The translations under genes and the position numbers were made by a program. Source: Novosphingobium pokkalii (GTDB lineage Bacteria; Pseudomonadota; Alphaproteobacteria; Sphingomonadales; Sphingomonadaceae). Taken from it: a stretch of 64,000 bases of DNA. This document shows, piece after piece, positions 17,946 to 27,932 of this stretch. The notes beneath the pieces are model-generated. The model was not told the DNA's origin. It did not search any database and saw nothing but the letters and a program-made list of their open reading frames with translations. The stretch is from assembly GCF_014652855.1 (NCBI RefSeq), contig NZ_BMZP01000007.1, forward strand, positions 141,793 through 205,792, given 5' to 3'. Every line of letters begins with the position of its first letter. Position 1 is the stretch's first letter.

Positions 17946-18416
17946 ATGAACCCTCCGCGCGCGCCGCTGGCCGAGGCCGGCTTTTCCCTGGTGGAACTGA
18001 TCGTCGCGCTGGCGATCGCCGCGCTGGCCGCCACGGCCGTGGTGCTCGCGCTGCCCGGCCGCGCCGCGACGCCCGCGCAAGAGGCACAGCGCCTGGCCGC
18101 CCGCCTGGCCGCTGCGCGCGATCTCGCGGTGATCGGCGGGCATCCGGTTGCGGTCACGATCGATCCGTCCGGTTATGCCTTTGCCGTGCGCCGCGATGGC
18201 CAGTGGACGGTGCCAGCCGATCCGCGCCTGCATCGGCGTGTCTGGCCTGTCGGGCTGGCCGTGACCGGAGCGGCCACGGCGCGGCGCGCGGTCTTCGATG
18301 CGATGGGCCTGCCTAACGCGCCTTTCGCCGTGCGCCTGCGCGCCGATGGCGCCACGGTGCAAGTGTTGGTCGCTGGCGACGGCGCGGTCACCCTGGGCGG
18401 CGCGGCTCCGCCATGA
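17946..18416 (+). CDS. gspH: type II secretion minor pseudopilin GspH
   Basis: 156-aa pseudopilin. A prepilin peptidase site lies at Gly12-Phe13 (EAG/FSLVELIVAL), with the conserved Glu at mature position 5 (Glu18), followed by the hydrophobic helix and a beta-rich globular domain. GspH helps cap the pseudopilus. Order H-I-J-K with ATGA overlaps supports the call. No gspC-G or L-M are in the window. Confidence 0.75.
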   Translation: MNPPRAPLAEAGFSLVELIVALAIAALAATAVVLALPGRAATPAQEAQRLAARLAAARDLAVIGGHPVAVTIDPSGYAFAVRRDGQWTVPADPRLHRRVWPVGLAVTGAATARRAVFDAMGLPNAPFAVRLRADGATVQVLVAGDGAVTLGGAAPP

Positions 18417-18796
18417 CCCATCCCGCATCACGCTCTCGTCGATCGGTCGAAGCCGGTTTCACCCTGCTCGAAGTGCTGGTGGCGCTGGCGATTTTTGCCC
18501 TGGCGGCCCTGGCCCTGTTGCGCCTCCAGGCCACCAGCCTGGCCAGCAGCGGCGCGCTTGACCGCCGCCTGGTGCGCGCGGTGGAGGCAGACAATCGCGC
18601 CGTCGAATGGCGCACCGATCCCGCGCCGCCGGTTGCCGGCGTGGCGGGTGGTGTCGTGGTCAATGGCGGCCGGCGTCTCGCCTGGCAGCGGGTGGTGCGG
18701 CGCGATGGGCCAGTCTGGGTGGCGCAGATCACCGTGCGCGCACTCGATGCGCCGCAAGAGGCCAGCGTCGCGCGCGTGGTCCGGGCCGCGCCATGA
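18413..18796 (+). CDS. gspI: type II secretion minor pseudopilin GspI
   Basis: 127-aa pseudopilin with cleavage site Gly15/Phe16 (VEAG/FTLLEVLVALAIFAL) and Glu at mature position 5. The small globular domain ends with the ITVRAL strand typical of GspI. The start overlaps the gspH stop (ATGA). Confidence 0.85.
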   Translation: MTHPASRSRRSVEAGFTLLEVLVALAIFALAALALLRLQATSLASSGALDRRLVRAVEADNRAVEWRTDPAPPVAGVAGGVVVNGGRRLAWQRVVRRDGPVWVAQITVRALDAPQEASVARVVRAAP

Positions 18797-19362
18797 CCGG
18801 CACACGGTTCCCGTCGGAGCGCGGCTTCACCCTGGTGGAAATGCTGGTGGCCCTTGCCATCTTCGCGCTGATCGCGGGCGCGGCGCTCGGCCTGTTGCGC
18901 GGCGCGGTCACCAGCGAGGCTGCCCTGCGCCGCCATGATGCCACCGCCGGCCAGGTGCGGCGCATGCTCGCGCTGTGGCAGGCAGACCTCAGTCAGGCCG
19001 AGCCCCGCCTCGGGTTTGCCGCCAATGGCGGGGAGGGCGCTCCGCTCGTGGCGCTGGTGCGCGATGGCTGGGCCAACCCGGACGGCGCGCCGCGCCCGCC
19101 GCTCCAGCGTCTGGACTATCGCTGGACCGGGCAGGCCCTCGTGCGGCGTAGCGCTTCGCACTTGGACGGGGCAGCGCCCGATACCACGCTCGTCGTCCTG
19201 CCGCTCTCGACCGTTCCACGCCTGCGCCTGCGCGATGCCGCCGGGCAATGGCACGATGGGCCTTGGCAGGGGGAGGGCCTGCCCGTTGCCGCCGAACTGG
19301 TCTTGCAGCCCGCCGGCTTTGCCGGCCCCTTGCGCGTGGTCACCCCGGTGGGGCAGCCGTGA
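18793..19362 (+). CDS. gspJ: type II secretion minor pseudopilin GspJ
   Basis: 189-aa pseudopilin with cleavage site Gly11/Phe12 (SERG/FTLVEMLVALAIFAL), Glu at mature position 5, and the larger beta domain with the QRLDYRWTGQALVRR segment characteristic of GspJ. Start overlaps gspI (ATGA). Confidence 0.85.
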   Translation: MTGTRFPSERGFTLVEMLVALAIFALIAGAALGLLRGAVTSEAALRRHDATAGQVRRMLALWQADLSQAEPRLGFAANGGEGAPLVALVRDGWANPDGAPRPPLQRLDYRWTGQALVRRSASHLDGAAPDTTLVVLPLSTVPRLRLRDAAGQWHDGPWQGEGLPVAAELVLQPAGFAGPLRVVTPVGQP

Positions 19363-20297
19363 CTCCCGTGCCGGCAGGCCATGAACGGGGCGCGGCCCTG
19401 CTCGGCGTACTGTTGCTGGTGGCGATCATGGCCGTGCTGGCCAGCCTGATGCTCGATCGGCTGGGCCTGGCGGCTCGCCTTGCCGGCAATCTCGAAGCGC
19501 AGGCCGCCGCCCGCCGCGCCCTTGCGGAAGGGGAAGTGCGGCTGCTGGCCGCCATGCGCGATCCGGCCCATCGGCAGGGTGGCGGTGCCTGGCCGGTGCC
19601 GCGCGGGCGCATTGCCTGGACGGTGGCGCCCGGCGGCAACTGCTTCAACGTCAACGCACTGGTCGAAGCCATGCCCGATGGGGTGCTGCGGCCACGCCCG
19701 GCGGGCCAACTGGAACTGCGCACGTTGATGGTCACGTTGGGGCTGGCGCCGGGCGAGGCGGGGCCACTCGCAGCAGCCATGACCGACTGGATCGATACCG
19801 ACGGCCTGGCTTTGCCCGATGGCGCGGAAGACACCGCCTATGCAGGTGGACCGCATCCCTATCGCACCGCAGGGCGCCCGCTGGTCACGGTGGGGGAACT
19901 GCGCGCCGTGCGCGGCATGACCCCGGCGCTCTATGCCCGGCTTGCGCCATGGCTTTGCGCGCTGCCCGAAGTGGGCACCTCGCCGGTCGCGCTGGCCAGC
20001 CTGGTGCCGGGGCAGGGCCGGCTGCTGACGATGTTCGCCCCCGATGCCCTGCCGGTTGCCTGTGCCGAGCAGGTCATCGCCCAGGCGCCGCCGGGCGGCT
20101 ATGCCGAATTGCCTGCGGCCTTGGGTGCCGAACTCGGGTTGGGCATGGGCGAAATCACGCGCTCCGATCGCTGGCTGCGCGCCCGGTTGGAGGCGACCAT
20201 CGATTCGCAGGCGTGGCAGGAAGAGCTGTTGATCGACGCCAGCCAACCGCGCCCGGCGATCGTGGCGCGCCATTGGGGTGATCCGGCCGATCGCTGA
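19359..20297 (+). CDS. gspK: type II secretion pseudopilus tip protein GspK
   Basis: 312-aa pseudopilin thought to sit at the pilus tip with GspI and GspJ. The N-terminus HERG/AALLGVLLLVAIMAVL has the peptidase site but Gly instead of Glu at mature position 5, the known hallmark of GspK. The SAM-like alpha domain region (MTDWIDTDGLALPDGAEDTAY) contains the Asp-rich calcium-site-like stretch. Start is a GTG overlapping the gspJ stop (GTGA). Confidence 0.85.
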   Translation: MTPVPAGHERGAALLGVLLLVAIMAVLASLMLDRLGLAARLAGNLEAQAAARRALAEGEVRLLAAMRDPAHRQGGGAWPVPRGRIAWTVAPGGNCFNVNALVEAMPDGVLRPRPAGQLELRTLMVTLGLAPGEAGPLAAAMTDWIDTDGLALPDGAEDTAYAGGPHPYRTAGRPLVTVGELRAVRGMTPALYARLAPWLCALPEVGTSPVALASLVPGQGRLLTMFAPDALPVACAEQVIAQAPPGGYAELPAALGAELGLGMGEITRSDRWLRARLEATIDSQAWQEELLIDASQPRPAIVARHWGDPADR

Positions 20298-20427
20298 AAA
20301 AGTTATCCCCGGATGCAAGTTTTCGCTTTTCAAGGCGGCGGGATTGTTGCAAGGGCGGCCACCCGAACGGAGCATGCAGCGCAGGCCCCGGACGGAACGC
20401 GGAACAACGCCCCAGGGCGCCGCCGTG

Positions 20428-20504
20428 GCGATCGTAGCTCAGTTGGTTAGAGCGCCGGTTTGTGGTACCGGAGGTCGAGGGTTCGAACCCCTTCGATCGC
20501 CCCA
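20428..20504 (+). tRNA. tRNA-His (GTG anticodon), CCA encoded
   Basis: Acceptor stem GCGATCG/CGATCGC with an extra G at position -1 (20427) opposite C73 (20501), the histidine identity element. D-arm AGCTCAGTTGGTTAGAGC, anticodon loop TTGTGGT with anticodon GTG at 20462-20464, T-arm GGGTTCGAACCCC, and an encoded CCA at 20502-20504. Confidence 0.97.
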
Positions 20505-20709
20505 TTTTCTGCCCTGGGACGCACCACTTCGCAGCGTTCGGGCCTTTCATGCCCTCTTCCCGTATGCTCCGCGCCAGCGATCCGGCGCCGGCATTCTCCC
20601 AAAGGCCAGCGGGATAAATCCGCTGTTTCGCTTGCCCTTGATCTGGCGCAATGGCACAGCATGAGGGCCGCGCCATGGCGTGGTGGAGAAGGATCCCAAG
20701 TTCAAAAAC

Positions 20710-21438
20710 ATGCACGGTTTTGCCAACCCCGCTCGCTTCCTGCGGCTTGCCCGCTGGCTCATGCCACTGTTGCTCGGGGTAGGGCTGGTGCTGGCCTTTG
20801 GCGCGCTGGCCTGGGGCCTGCTGATGGTGCCGCCCGACCGGCTGATGGGGCAGACCGTGCGCATCCTGTTCATCCACGTGCCCTGTGCCTGGCTGGGCAT
20901 GGCCGGCTGGAGCACGATTGCCGTGTCGAGCCTGGTCGAACTGGTCTGGCGCCATCCGCTGGCGGCGATCGCGGCGCGGGCGGCAGCGGTGCCGGGGGCG
21001 GTGTTTACCGCGCTCTGCCTGATCACCGGATCGATCTGGGCGCGCCCCACCTGGGGCACCTGGTGGGTGTGGGATGGTCGGCTGACCAGCTACCTGATCC
21101 TGCTGTTCCTCTATTTCGGCTATATCGCGCTCGCTGGCGCGGCGCAGCGCGATGCCGCTGCCGGCGGTGGGGCCAGCCGCGTCACGGCGGTGTTCGGCAT
21201 GGTCGGCGCGATCAACATCCCGATCATCAACCGCTCGGTGGTGTGGTGGAACAGCCTGCACCAGCCCGCCTCGATCACGCTGGGCAAGTCCTCGATCGAT
21301 CCCACGTTCCTGTGGCCCCTGCTGATCGGCGCGCTGGGCTTTTCCTGCATCTTTGGCGGCGTGGTGCTGGCGCGCATGCGCACGCTGCTGGCCGATATCC
21401 AGGCCGAGGCGCGCCTGCGCCGCAAGGCCATGGCCTGA
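20710..21438 (+). CDS. ccmC: heme exporter permease CcmC
   Basis: Inner-membrane protein of cytochrome c maturation system I that loads heme onto CcmE (242 aa). Six hydrophobic helices and the tryptophan-rich motif WGTWWVWDGRLTS (heme-handling WWD domain). The start at MHGFANPARFLRLAR matches the usual N-terminal length; a GTG at 20680 would add ten charged residues. First gene of an unbroken ccmC-D-E-F-G-H-I operon. Confidence 0.95.
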   Translation: MHGFANPARFLRLARWLMPLLLGVGLVLAFGALAWGLLMVPPDRLMGQTVRILFIHVPCAWLGMAGWSTIAVSSLVELVWRHPLAAIAARAAAVPGAVFTALCLITGSIWARPTWGTWWVWDGRLTSYLILLFLYFGYIALAGAAQRDAAAGGGASRVTAVFGMVGAINIPIINRSVVWWNSLHQPASITLGKSSIDPTFLWPLLIGALGFSCIFGGVVLARMRTLLADIQAEARLRRKAMA

Positions 21439-21466
21439 CCCGGCCGCTTCACGGAAAACCCCCTCC

Positions 21467-21622
21467 ATGCACGAACGACTCGATCAATGGCATTACGTGG
21501 CAGCGGCTCTCACCATCGGGGTGGTGGGCACGCTGCTGCTGGTGGGGCTGACGCTGTGGTCCATGCGGCGGGCCGAGGCGCGGCGCGATGCCGTGCGGAA
21601 CAAGCGAAAGAACGAGGCATGA
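21467..21622 (+). CDS. ccmD: heme exporter protein CcmD
   Basis: 51-aa single-pass membrane protein (helix about residues 12-32, basic tail RRAEARRDAVRNKRKNEA) that stabilises the CcmC-CcmE complex and its release. Identified by size, topology and position between ccmC and ccmE; its stop overlaps the ccmE start. Confidence 0.85.
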   Translation: MHERLDQWHYVAAALTIGVVGTLLLVGLTLWSMRRAEARRDAVRNKRKNEA

Positions 21623-22071
21623 GCGCGATCAAGGCCAAGCATCAACGCCTGGTGCTGCTGGTCATTGCCCTGGCGGCACTGATCGGGGCCGGCCTGCTGG
21701 CCGCCTGGGCGCTGTCGAAGCAGGCCAGCTATTTCTATGTGCCGAGCGATCTGGTCGCCCATCCCCCCGAACAGGGCCGCGCCGTGCGCCTGGGCGGCAT
21801 GGTGCAGCGCGGCTCGATCAAGACCATGCCCGATGGCGTGACGATCACCTTCGTGGTGGGCGATGGCAAGGCCACCGTGCCGGTGCGCTATGCCGGGATC
21901 ACGCCTGACCTCTTCGTGGAAGGATCGGGCGTGGTCGCCGAAGGCCGCATGGAAGGTACCACGTTCGTGGCCGACAACCTCCTGGCCAAGCATGACGAGA
22001 AATATGTGCCGCGCGAGATGAAAGACATGACGCAAGCCCAGGCCAAAGCCGTGGTGGCGGAAACCAAATGA
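21619..22071 (+). CDS. ccmE: cytochrome c maturation heme chaperone CcmE
   Basis: 150-aa periplasmic heme chaperone tethered by an N-terminal helix (residues 10-32). The covalent heme-binding His125 is in LLAKHDEKYVP, with Tyr129 as the likely axial ligand. OB-fold core with RLGGMVQRGS. Overlaps both neighbours by 4 bases. Confidence 0.95.
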   Translation: MSAIKAKHQRLVLLVIALAALIGAGLLAAWALSKQASYFYVPSDLVAHPPEQGRAVRLGGMVQRGSIKTMPDGVTITFVVGDGKATVPVRYAGITPDLFVEGSGVVAEGRMEGTTFVADNLLAKHDEKYVPREMKDMTQAQAKAVVAETK

Positions 22072-24011
22072 TCGCCGAACTCGGTCTTGCCGTCCTGTGG
22101 ATGGCGGCGGCGCTGGCGGTGCTGCAACTGGTCGCTGGTGCCCTGGCGCTGCGGCCCCAGGGCGCGGCGATGCGCGGCGTGGTGCGCCCGGTGGCAGTGA
22201 TGCAGGGCGTGCTGGTGGCGCTGGCCTTTGCCGCGCTGATCACGCTGTTCATCACCACCGATCTCTCGGTCAAGCTGGTGGCGGAAAACAGCCATTCGGC
22301 CAAGCCCTTGATCTTCAAGATCGCCGGCACCTGGGGCAACCACGAAGGCTCGATGCTGCTGTGGGTCACGATCATGAGCCTGGCCGGCGCGTTCGTGGCG
22401 CTGGTGGAAAAGCGGCTGGCGGAAAACACCCTGCTCGCCACGCTGGCGGCCCAGGCTTTCGTCAGCCTTGGCTTCTATGCATTCCTGCTGCTTTCTTCCA
22501 ATCCCTTTGCCCGCCTGCCGCAGCCCGCGCCCGAGGGCGCCGGGCTCAACCCGCTGTTGCAGGATATCGGCCTCGCGTTCCATCCGCCCACGCTCTACGT
22601 CGGCTATGTCGGGCTTTCGATCGCCTTCAGCTTTGCCGTCGGCGCGCTGATCACCCGCGATGTCGGCCCGGCCTTTGCCCGCGCCATGCGGCCCTGGGTG
22701 CTGGGCGCCTGGATTTTCCTCACCGTGGGCATCACCGCCGGTTCCTATTGGGCCTATTACACGCTCGGCTGGGGCGGCTGGTGGTTCTGGGATCCGGTCG
22801 AGAACGCCTCGCTGATGCCCTGGCTGGCGGCCACCGCGCTGCTCCATTCGGTCTCGGTGCTGGCCGCGCGCAACGCCTTGCGCGCCTGGACGGTGATGCT
22901 CGGCGTGATCGCCTTCTCGATGTCGATGGTCGGCACGTTCCTGGTGCGCTCGGGCATTCTCACCTCGGTCCACGCCTTCGCCGTCGATCCCGCGCGCGGC
23001 AGCTTCATCCTGGCGCTGCTGGCGATCTACATTGGCGGCGCCCTGCTGCTGTTTGCCTTGCGCGCCGGCACGGTGACCGAGGGCGCGCGCTTTGCCTTCG
23101 TCAGCCGCGAGGCGGCGCTGGTGTTCAACAACGTGATGCTCTGCGGCATTCTCGGCATCGTGCTGGTCGGCACGCTCTATCCGCTGCTGACCGAGGCGTT
23201 CGGGGTCAAGGTTTCGGTGGGTCCGCCCTATTTCAACCCGGTCTCGGCGATCTTTGCCTTCCCCATGCTGGTGGTCATGGCGGTCGGCCCGCTGCTGCGC
23301 TGGAAGGATGATCGCGGCGGCCGCGTCGCGCCGATCCTTGCCGTGCCGGCGCTGGTCGCGCTGGCGGCTGGCGGGGCGGCGCTGGCGGCGGGCGTGCGCC
23401 TCCTGCCCACGCTGGGCCTCGCCCTTGGGGCCGGGCTTGCCGTGGCCAGCCTGCTGCCCCTGCGCGGGCGCAACCTGCGGCGCACGCCGCTGCCGATCTG
23501 GGGCATGGTGGTCAGCCACCTGGGCCTGGCCGTGGCGGCGATGGGCATGGCCAGCGAAAGCGCGTTCTCGATCGAGACACTGGCGGCGCTCAGCCCGGGC
23601 GAGACTCGCCAGGTCGGTCCTTATGCGCTGACTCTCGATCGCATCGATCCGGTGGCCGGCCCGAACTGGACCGCGCTCCAGGCCACGGTCTCGGCCCGCT
23701 ATGCCGGGGGTGAGGCCGACACGCTCACGCCGCAGGCCCGTGTCTTTGCCAATCCGCCGGGTACGCGCACCGAATCCGCGCTGAAAACGCGCTGGAACGG
23801 CCAGCTCTACGTGGTGCTGGGGGAAGAGGCGCAGGACGGCCGCTGGCAGATGCGCTTCTGGTGGAAGCCGTTCGTGCCGCTGATCTGGCTGGGCGGCTTG
23901 CTCGTCGGCCTGGGCGGTTTCCTGGCCCTGATCGGCCGCGTCGCGCGCGATGTGAAGCGGCTGGTGGCGATCGACAAGATCGCCTTCCGCCGCGAAAGGC
24001 AGGGGCGATGA
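22068..24011 (+). CDS. ccmF: cytochrome c heme lyase subunit CcmF
   Basis: Large polytopic membrane protein (647 aa) that ligates heme to apocytochrome c with CcmH. The WWD heme motif reads WGGWWFWDPVENASLMPWL; ENSHSAKPLIFKIAGTWGNHEGSMLLW contains conserved His ligands. Start overlaps ccmE, end overlaps ccmG. Confidence 0.96.
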   Translation: MIAELGLAVLWMAAALAVLQLVAGALALRPQGAAMRGVVRPVAVMQGVLVALAFAALITLFITTDLSVKLVAENSHSAKPLIFKIAGTWGNHEGSMLLWVTIMSLAGAFVALVEKRLAENTLLATLAAQAFVSLGFYAFLLLSSNPFARLPQPAPEGAGLNPLLQDIGLAFHPPTLYVGYVGLSIAFSFAVGALITRDVGPAFARAMRPWVLGAWIFLTVGITAGSYWAYYTLGWGGWWFWDPVENASLMPWLAATALLHSVSVLAARNALRAWTVMLGVIAFSMSMVGTFLVRSGILTSVHAFAVDPARGSFILALLAIYIGGALLLFALRAGTVTEGARFAFVSREAALVFNNVMLCGILGIVLVGTLYPLLTEAFGVKVSVGPPYFNPVSAIFAFPMLVVMAVGPLLRWKDDRGGRVAPILAVPALVALAAGGAALAAGVRLLPTLGLALGAGLAVASLLPLRGRNLRRTPLPIWGMVVSHLGLAVAAMGMASESAFSIETLAALSPGETRQVGPYALTLDRIDPVAGPNWTALQATVSARYAGGEADTLTPQARVFANPPGTRTESALKTRWNGQLYVVLGEEAQDGRWQMRFWWKPFVPLIWLGGLLVGLGGFLALIGRVARDVKRLVAIDKIAFRRERQGR

Positions 24012-24568
24012 GCGAGACGGTCTCTCCGCCCGCCAAGAAGCCGGGCCTGGCGCTGTGGCTGCCCTTGCTGCTGTTCGGCGGGTTCCTGGCCCTGGTCGTC
24101 TATGGCCTGGTCCGGCCAGACAATCGCGAAGTGGCCAGCACGTTCATCGGCAAGCCGATCCCGGCGTTCAGCCTGCCCCCGGCCAGCGCCGATCGCCCCG
24201 GCCTGTCCAACGCGCAGTTCGTGGGCGGTAAGCCGCGCCTGCTCAACATCTTCGCCTCGTGGTGTGGCCCTTGCGCGATCGAATCCTCGCAACTGGCACA
24301 ACTGGCCAAGGCCGGCGCCGAAATCGATGGCGTGGCCATTCGCGACCGCAAGGACGATCTCGCCCGCTTCCTGGCCGCCAACGGCAATCCCTTTGCCCGC
24401 ATCGGCCAGGACGATCTCAGCAAGGTGCAGATCGGCATCGGCTCGTCCGGCGTGCCGGAAACTTTCGTGGTCGATGCCCATGGCGTGATCCGCCACCAGC
24501 ATATCGGCGCGATCATGCCCGAAGACGTGCCGGTGATCCTGCAAAAGCTGAAGGAGGCGGAACAATGA
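24008..24568 (+). CDS. ccmG: thiol:disulfide interchange protein CcmG/DsbE
   Basis: 186-aa membrane-anchored periplasmic thioredoxin that keeps apocytochrome thiols reduced. TM helix at residues 14-34; redox site Trp-Cys86-Gly-Pro-Cys89; cis-Pro in GVPETFVVDAHG. Confidence 0.95.
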   Translation: MSETVSPPAKKPGLALWLPLLLFGGFLALVVYGLVRPDNREVASTFIGKPIPAFSLPPASADRPGLSNAQFVGGKPRLLNIFASWCGPCAIESSQLAQLAKAGAEIDGVAIRDRKDDLARFLAANGNPFARIGQDDLSKVQIGIGSSGVPETFVVDAHGVIRHQHIGAIMPEDVPVILQKLKEAEQ

Positions 24569-25005
24569 AACGGCTTCGTTTCATTCTTGCCGCCGGCCTC
24601 GCGCTGGCCACGCCGCTGGCGCCATTGGCCGCGCAGGACAGCCTGCCGCCGGCGCCCTATGCCTATCGCCAATTGCCCGATCCGGCGCAGGAGGCCAAGG
24701 CGCAAGCGCTGATGGAAACGCTGCGCTGCCTCAAGTGCCAGAGCCAGTCGATCGCCGATTCCGACGCCTCGATGGCCGGCGACATGCGCAACGAGGTGCG
24801 CACCCGGATTGCCGCGGGGGAGGATCCCGAGGCAATCCGCCAGTGGCTGATCGAGCGCTATGGCGATTATGTGAGCTATACCCCGCAGGTGAAGCCGCTG
24901 ACCTGGCCGCTGTTTGCCGCGCCGGCGGTGTTCCTGGGGCTGGCGGCCCTGCTGCTGCGCGGGCGTTTCCGCCGCGCGCGCCATCTGCGCAAGGATAAGG
25001 CATGA
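24565..25005 (+). CDS. ccmH: cytochrome c maturation protein CcmH (CcmL-type)
   Basis: 146 aa: signal peptide (1-23), the LRCLKCQSQ redox motif with Cys55 and Cys58, a three-helix periplasmic domain, and a C-terminal transmembrane helix (about 113-130). Delivers apocytochrome thiols to CcmF. Overlaps ccmG and ccmI by ATGA. Confidence 0.93.
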   Translation: MKRLRFILAAGLALATPLAPLAAQDSLPPAPYAYRQLPDPAQEAKAQALMETLRCLKCQSQSIADSDASMAGDMRNEVRTRIAAGEDPEAIRQWLIERYGDYVSYTPQVKPLTWPLFAAPAVFLGLAALLLRGRFRRARHLRKDKA

Positions 25006-25715
25006 GCGTGGGCATGACCTGGGTGATCGTTCTGGGCCTGGCGGCGCTGGTCTTTGTCGCGCTGGTGCTGGTGGCGCGCCTGCCGCGCAGCGGCTGGGAA
25101 GTGACCGGGGCGGCGCTGCTGTTCGGCCTGGCCGGCTATGCGCTGCAAGGGCATCCCGGCCTGGCTGGCGCGCCCACGCCGGCGGTGGAAAACCCCGCCG
25201 TGGCCGATGCCACGCTGCTGAAAGAACGGCAGCAGATGGGCAACGCCTTTGGCAAGGGGCGCAGTTGGCTGATCCTGGCCGATGGGCTGACCCGGCAGGG
25301 GCAATATCGCGCCGCCGCCGATGTGCTGGCCAAGGCGGCGCAGGAAAATCCCGACGATGCCGATATCGAGGTGGCGCTGGGCAATGCGCTGGTGGGGCAC
25401 AGCGAGGGGCTGATCACCCCGGCCGCGCAATATGCCTTCCGCCGCGCGGCGGAGATCGATCCCACCCATCCCGGCCCGCCGTTCTTCATGGGGCTGGCCA
25501 TGGCCCAGTCCGGCCGCCTGGCCGATGCCCGCGCACTCTGGGCCGATCTGCTTGCCCGCGCTCCGGCCGATGCGCCCTATCGCCAGGATCTGGCGATGCG
25601 CCTGATGCGGTTGGACCAGATGATGGGCGCCACGGGCGAAGCGACGCCGGCAGCCGGGGGCAAACCCGGCGCGGCCACCCAGGCACCGGCCGCCAGCGCG
25701 CCTGCGGGACAGTGA
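25002..25715 (+). CDS. ccmI: TPR-domain apocytochrome chaperone CcmI (CycH)
   Basis: 237 aa. Two N-terminal hydrophobic helices (about 6-25 and 33-48) and a tetratricopeptide-repeat domain (about 80-205: [28 protein letters not shown] and [42 protein letters not shown]-like repeats) that binds apocytochrome c C-termini. Ala/Gly/Pro-rich tail. Closes the ccm operon. Shorter than the two-domain CcmI of some species. Confidence 0.85.
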   Translation: MSVGMTWVIVLGLAALVFVALVLVARLPRSGWEVTGAALLFGLAGYALQGHPGLAGAPTPAVENPAVADATLLKERQQMGNAFGKGRSWLILADGLTRQGQYRAAADVLAKAAQENPDDADIEVALGNALVGHSEGLITPAAQYAFRRAAEIDPTHPGPPFFMGLAMAQSGRLADARALWADLLARAPADAPYRQDLAMRLMRLDQMMGATGEATPAAGGKPGAATQAPAASAPAGQ

Positions 25716-25857
25716 AAAATCGGGAACCGCTTGCCACGGATGGCGGTTTGGTCACCATTGCTTCAGGTTGGGCGCCGGTGCTAAGCGCCGCCCCGATTCG
25801 GTTCTATTGCGGACCGGACGGTACAATATGGCCCGCGTGGCCGGGGGCAGTTTGGCC

Positions 25858-27837
25858 ATGAACAATGCCGTGGGTGATGCCGTGGGGAGTGCTGCAAGCG
25901 CAGGAAATCCGGCCACGGCCAGCGCGGTTGCGCCTGCCGCAACCCAAGAGACCGCAGCTCATCCACACGGTCATGGCCACGGCCAGGCCAGCCTGATCAA
26001 GATGGCCGTCGGTGCGGTCGGCGTCGTGTTCGGCGATATCGGCACCAGCCCGCTCTATGCGCTGCGCGATACCTTTGCCGGGCATCATCGCCTGCCGCTG
26101 GACCAGACGCATGTCTATGGCATCGTCAGCCTGATGTTCTGGTCGATGATGATCATCGTGACGCTGAAATACGTCTCGGTGATCATGCGGGCAGACAACA
26201 AGGGCGAGGGCGGCAGCCTGGCCCTGCTGGCGCTGATCAACCAGCATACCGCCGGCAAGCGCTGGGGGCGCGGCATCGTGCTGCTGGGCGTGTTCGCCAC
26301 GGCGCTGTTCTATGGCGATTCGATGATCACGCCCGCCGTGTCGGTGATGGGCGCGATCGAGGGCCTGTCGGTCTATCAGCCCAGCATGCAGAGCTGGGTC
26401 GTGCCGATGGTGGTGGCGATCCTGATCGCGCTGTTCCTGATCCAGAGCCGGGGCACCGAGCGCGTCGCCACGTTCTTTGGGCCGATCATGCTGGTCTATT
26501 TCGCTACGATCGCGGTGCTGGGCGCGGTGAGCATCGCGATGCTGCCGGAAGTGATCGGCGCGCTTTCGCCCCACCATGCCGTGGCGATGTTTGCCGCCGA
26601 TCCGTTCCGCGGCTTCTTGGCGATGGGCGCGGCGGTGCTGGCCGTGACTGGGGCCGAGGCGCTTTATGCTGACATGGGCCATTTCGGGCGCAACCCGATC
26701 CGCGTTTCCTGGCTGGCGCTGGTGCTGCCCGCGCTGGTGCTCAACTATCTGGGCCAGGCCTCGCTGCTGATGCGCGAGGGGCAGGCCGCGCTGGTCAGCC
26801 CGTTCTATTACCTGGCGCCCGACTGGTTCCAGTGGCCGCTGCTGATCATTGCCAGCCTGGCGGCGGTGATCGCCTCGCAGGCGGTGATCTCCGGGGCGTT
26901 CTCGGTCACGCAGCAGGCGATCCAGCTCGGCTTCATTCCGCGCATGACGATCCGCCACACCAGCACTTCGGCCGGGCAGATCTATATCCCGGTGATCAAT
27001 TCCGCGCTGATGGTGGCGGTGATCCTCCTGGTGCTGATGTTCCGTCACTCGTCCAACCTTACGGCGGCCTATGGCATTGCCGTGACCGGGGCGATGATGA
27101 TTGACAACGTCCTGCTGGGCGTGGTGCTGGTCAAGCTGTGGCACTGGCGGCCGGTGCTGGCCTCGGGCCTGCTGGCGCTGTTCATGGCGATCGACCTGGG
27201 ATACCTGGGCGCCAACCTGACCAAGATTCCCGATGGCGGCTGGGTGCCGCTGGCGATGGGCATCACCATCTTCACGCTGCTGACCACCTGGTCGCGCGGG
27301 CGGGCGCTGATGCGGGCAGGGATGGCCGAAGGGTCGATCCCGCTGGAAGTCTTCACCAAGTCTGCCCATTCCAGCGCGGCGCGGGTGGCGGGCACGGCCA
27401 TCTTCATGGCTTCGGCCTCCAACGGCGTGCCTTCGGCGCTGCTGCACAACATCAAGCACAACAAGGTGCTGCACAATCGCGTGGTGATCCTGACGGTGCA
27501 GATTCAGGACGAGCCCTATGTCGATCCGGCGCAGCGGTCAGACGTGAAGGACTTCGGCAATGGCTTCTATCGCCTGAAACTGCGCTTCGGGTTCCTGGAA
27601 GAGACCGACGTGCCCGCCGCGCTCAAGACCATCACCACTTGCGGCGAACCGTTCGACATGATGAAGACCAGCTTCTTCCTCTCGCGCCAGACGCTGATCC
27701 CGTCGGACAAGCCGGGCATGGCCTTGTGGCGCGAAAAGCTGTTCGCCTGGATGCTGCGCAACGCGGCCAGCGCGATGGAATTCTTCCGCTTGCCGACCAA
27801 TCGCGTGGTCGAACTGGGCAGCCAGCTAAGGATTTGA
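25858..27837 (+). CDS. kup: Kup family potassium transporter
   Basis: Proton-coupled K+ uptake permease (659 aa from this start) with about 12 membrane segments. The signature [20 protein letters not shown] is at about residues 50-70, after an Ala-rich, His-containing N-terminal tail (HPHGHGHGQ). The C-terminal cytoplasmic domain has the expected [10 protein letters not shown] segment. Start uncertain: ATGs at 25828 and 25768 are in frame; a TACAAT at 25822 could be a -10 box, favouring 25858. Monocistronic. Confidence 0.92.
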   Translation: MNNAVGDAVGSAASAGNPATASAVAPAATQETAAHPHGHGHGQASLIKMAVGAVGVVFGDIGTSPLYALRDTFAGHHRLPLDQTHVYGIVSLMFWSMMIIVTLKYVSVIMRADNKGEGGSLALLALINQHTAGKRWGRGIVLLGVFATALFYGDSMITPAVSVMGAIEGLSVYQPSMQSWVVPMVVAILIALFLIQSRGTERVATFFGPIMLVYFATIAVLGAVSIAMLPEVIGALSPHHAVAMFAADPFRGFLAMGAAVLAVTGAEALYADMGHFGRNPIRVSWLALVLPALVLNYLGQASLLMREGQAALVSPFYYLAPDWFQWPLLIIASLAAVIASQAVISGAFSVTQQAIQLGFIPRMTIRHTSTSAGQIYIPVINSALMVAVILLVLMFRHSSNLTAAYGIAVTGAMMIDNVLLGVVLVKLWHWRPVLASGLLALFMAIDLGYLGANLTKIPDGGWVPLAMGITIFTLLTTWSRGRALMRAGMAEGSIPLEVFTKSAHSSAARVAGTAIFMASASNGVPSALLHNIKHNKVLHNRVVILTVQIQDEPYVDPAQRSDVKDFGNGFYRLKLRFGFLEETDVPAALKTITTCGEPFDMMKTSFFLSRQTLIPSDKPGMALWREKLFAWMLRNAASAMEFFRLPTNRVVELGSQLRI

Positions 27838-27932
27838 TCGGAAACGGCGCGGTATCGTCTTGGCGCTTGCGATGGACGTAGCAAACTGCAAAGTCTGGTA
27901 AATTCCCTGCGCACAAGGGGGACCGCCCGCGC

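Noticed and set aside
20298-20427. TTATCC-containing stretch before tRNA-His as a DnaA box
   Set aside because: Reads TTATCCCCG, with a mismatch at an important position, and is isolated.
21888-23519. 543-codon minus-strand frame opposite ccmE/ccmF
   Set aside because: Arg/Gln/His-rich, no domain; the ccm genes on the plus strand are certain.
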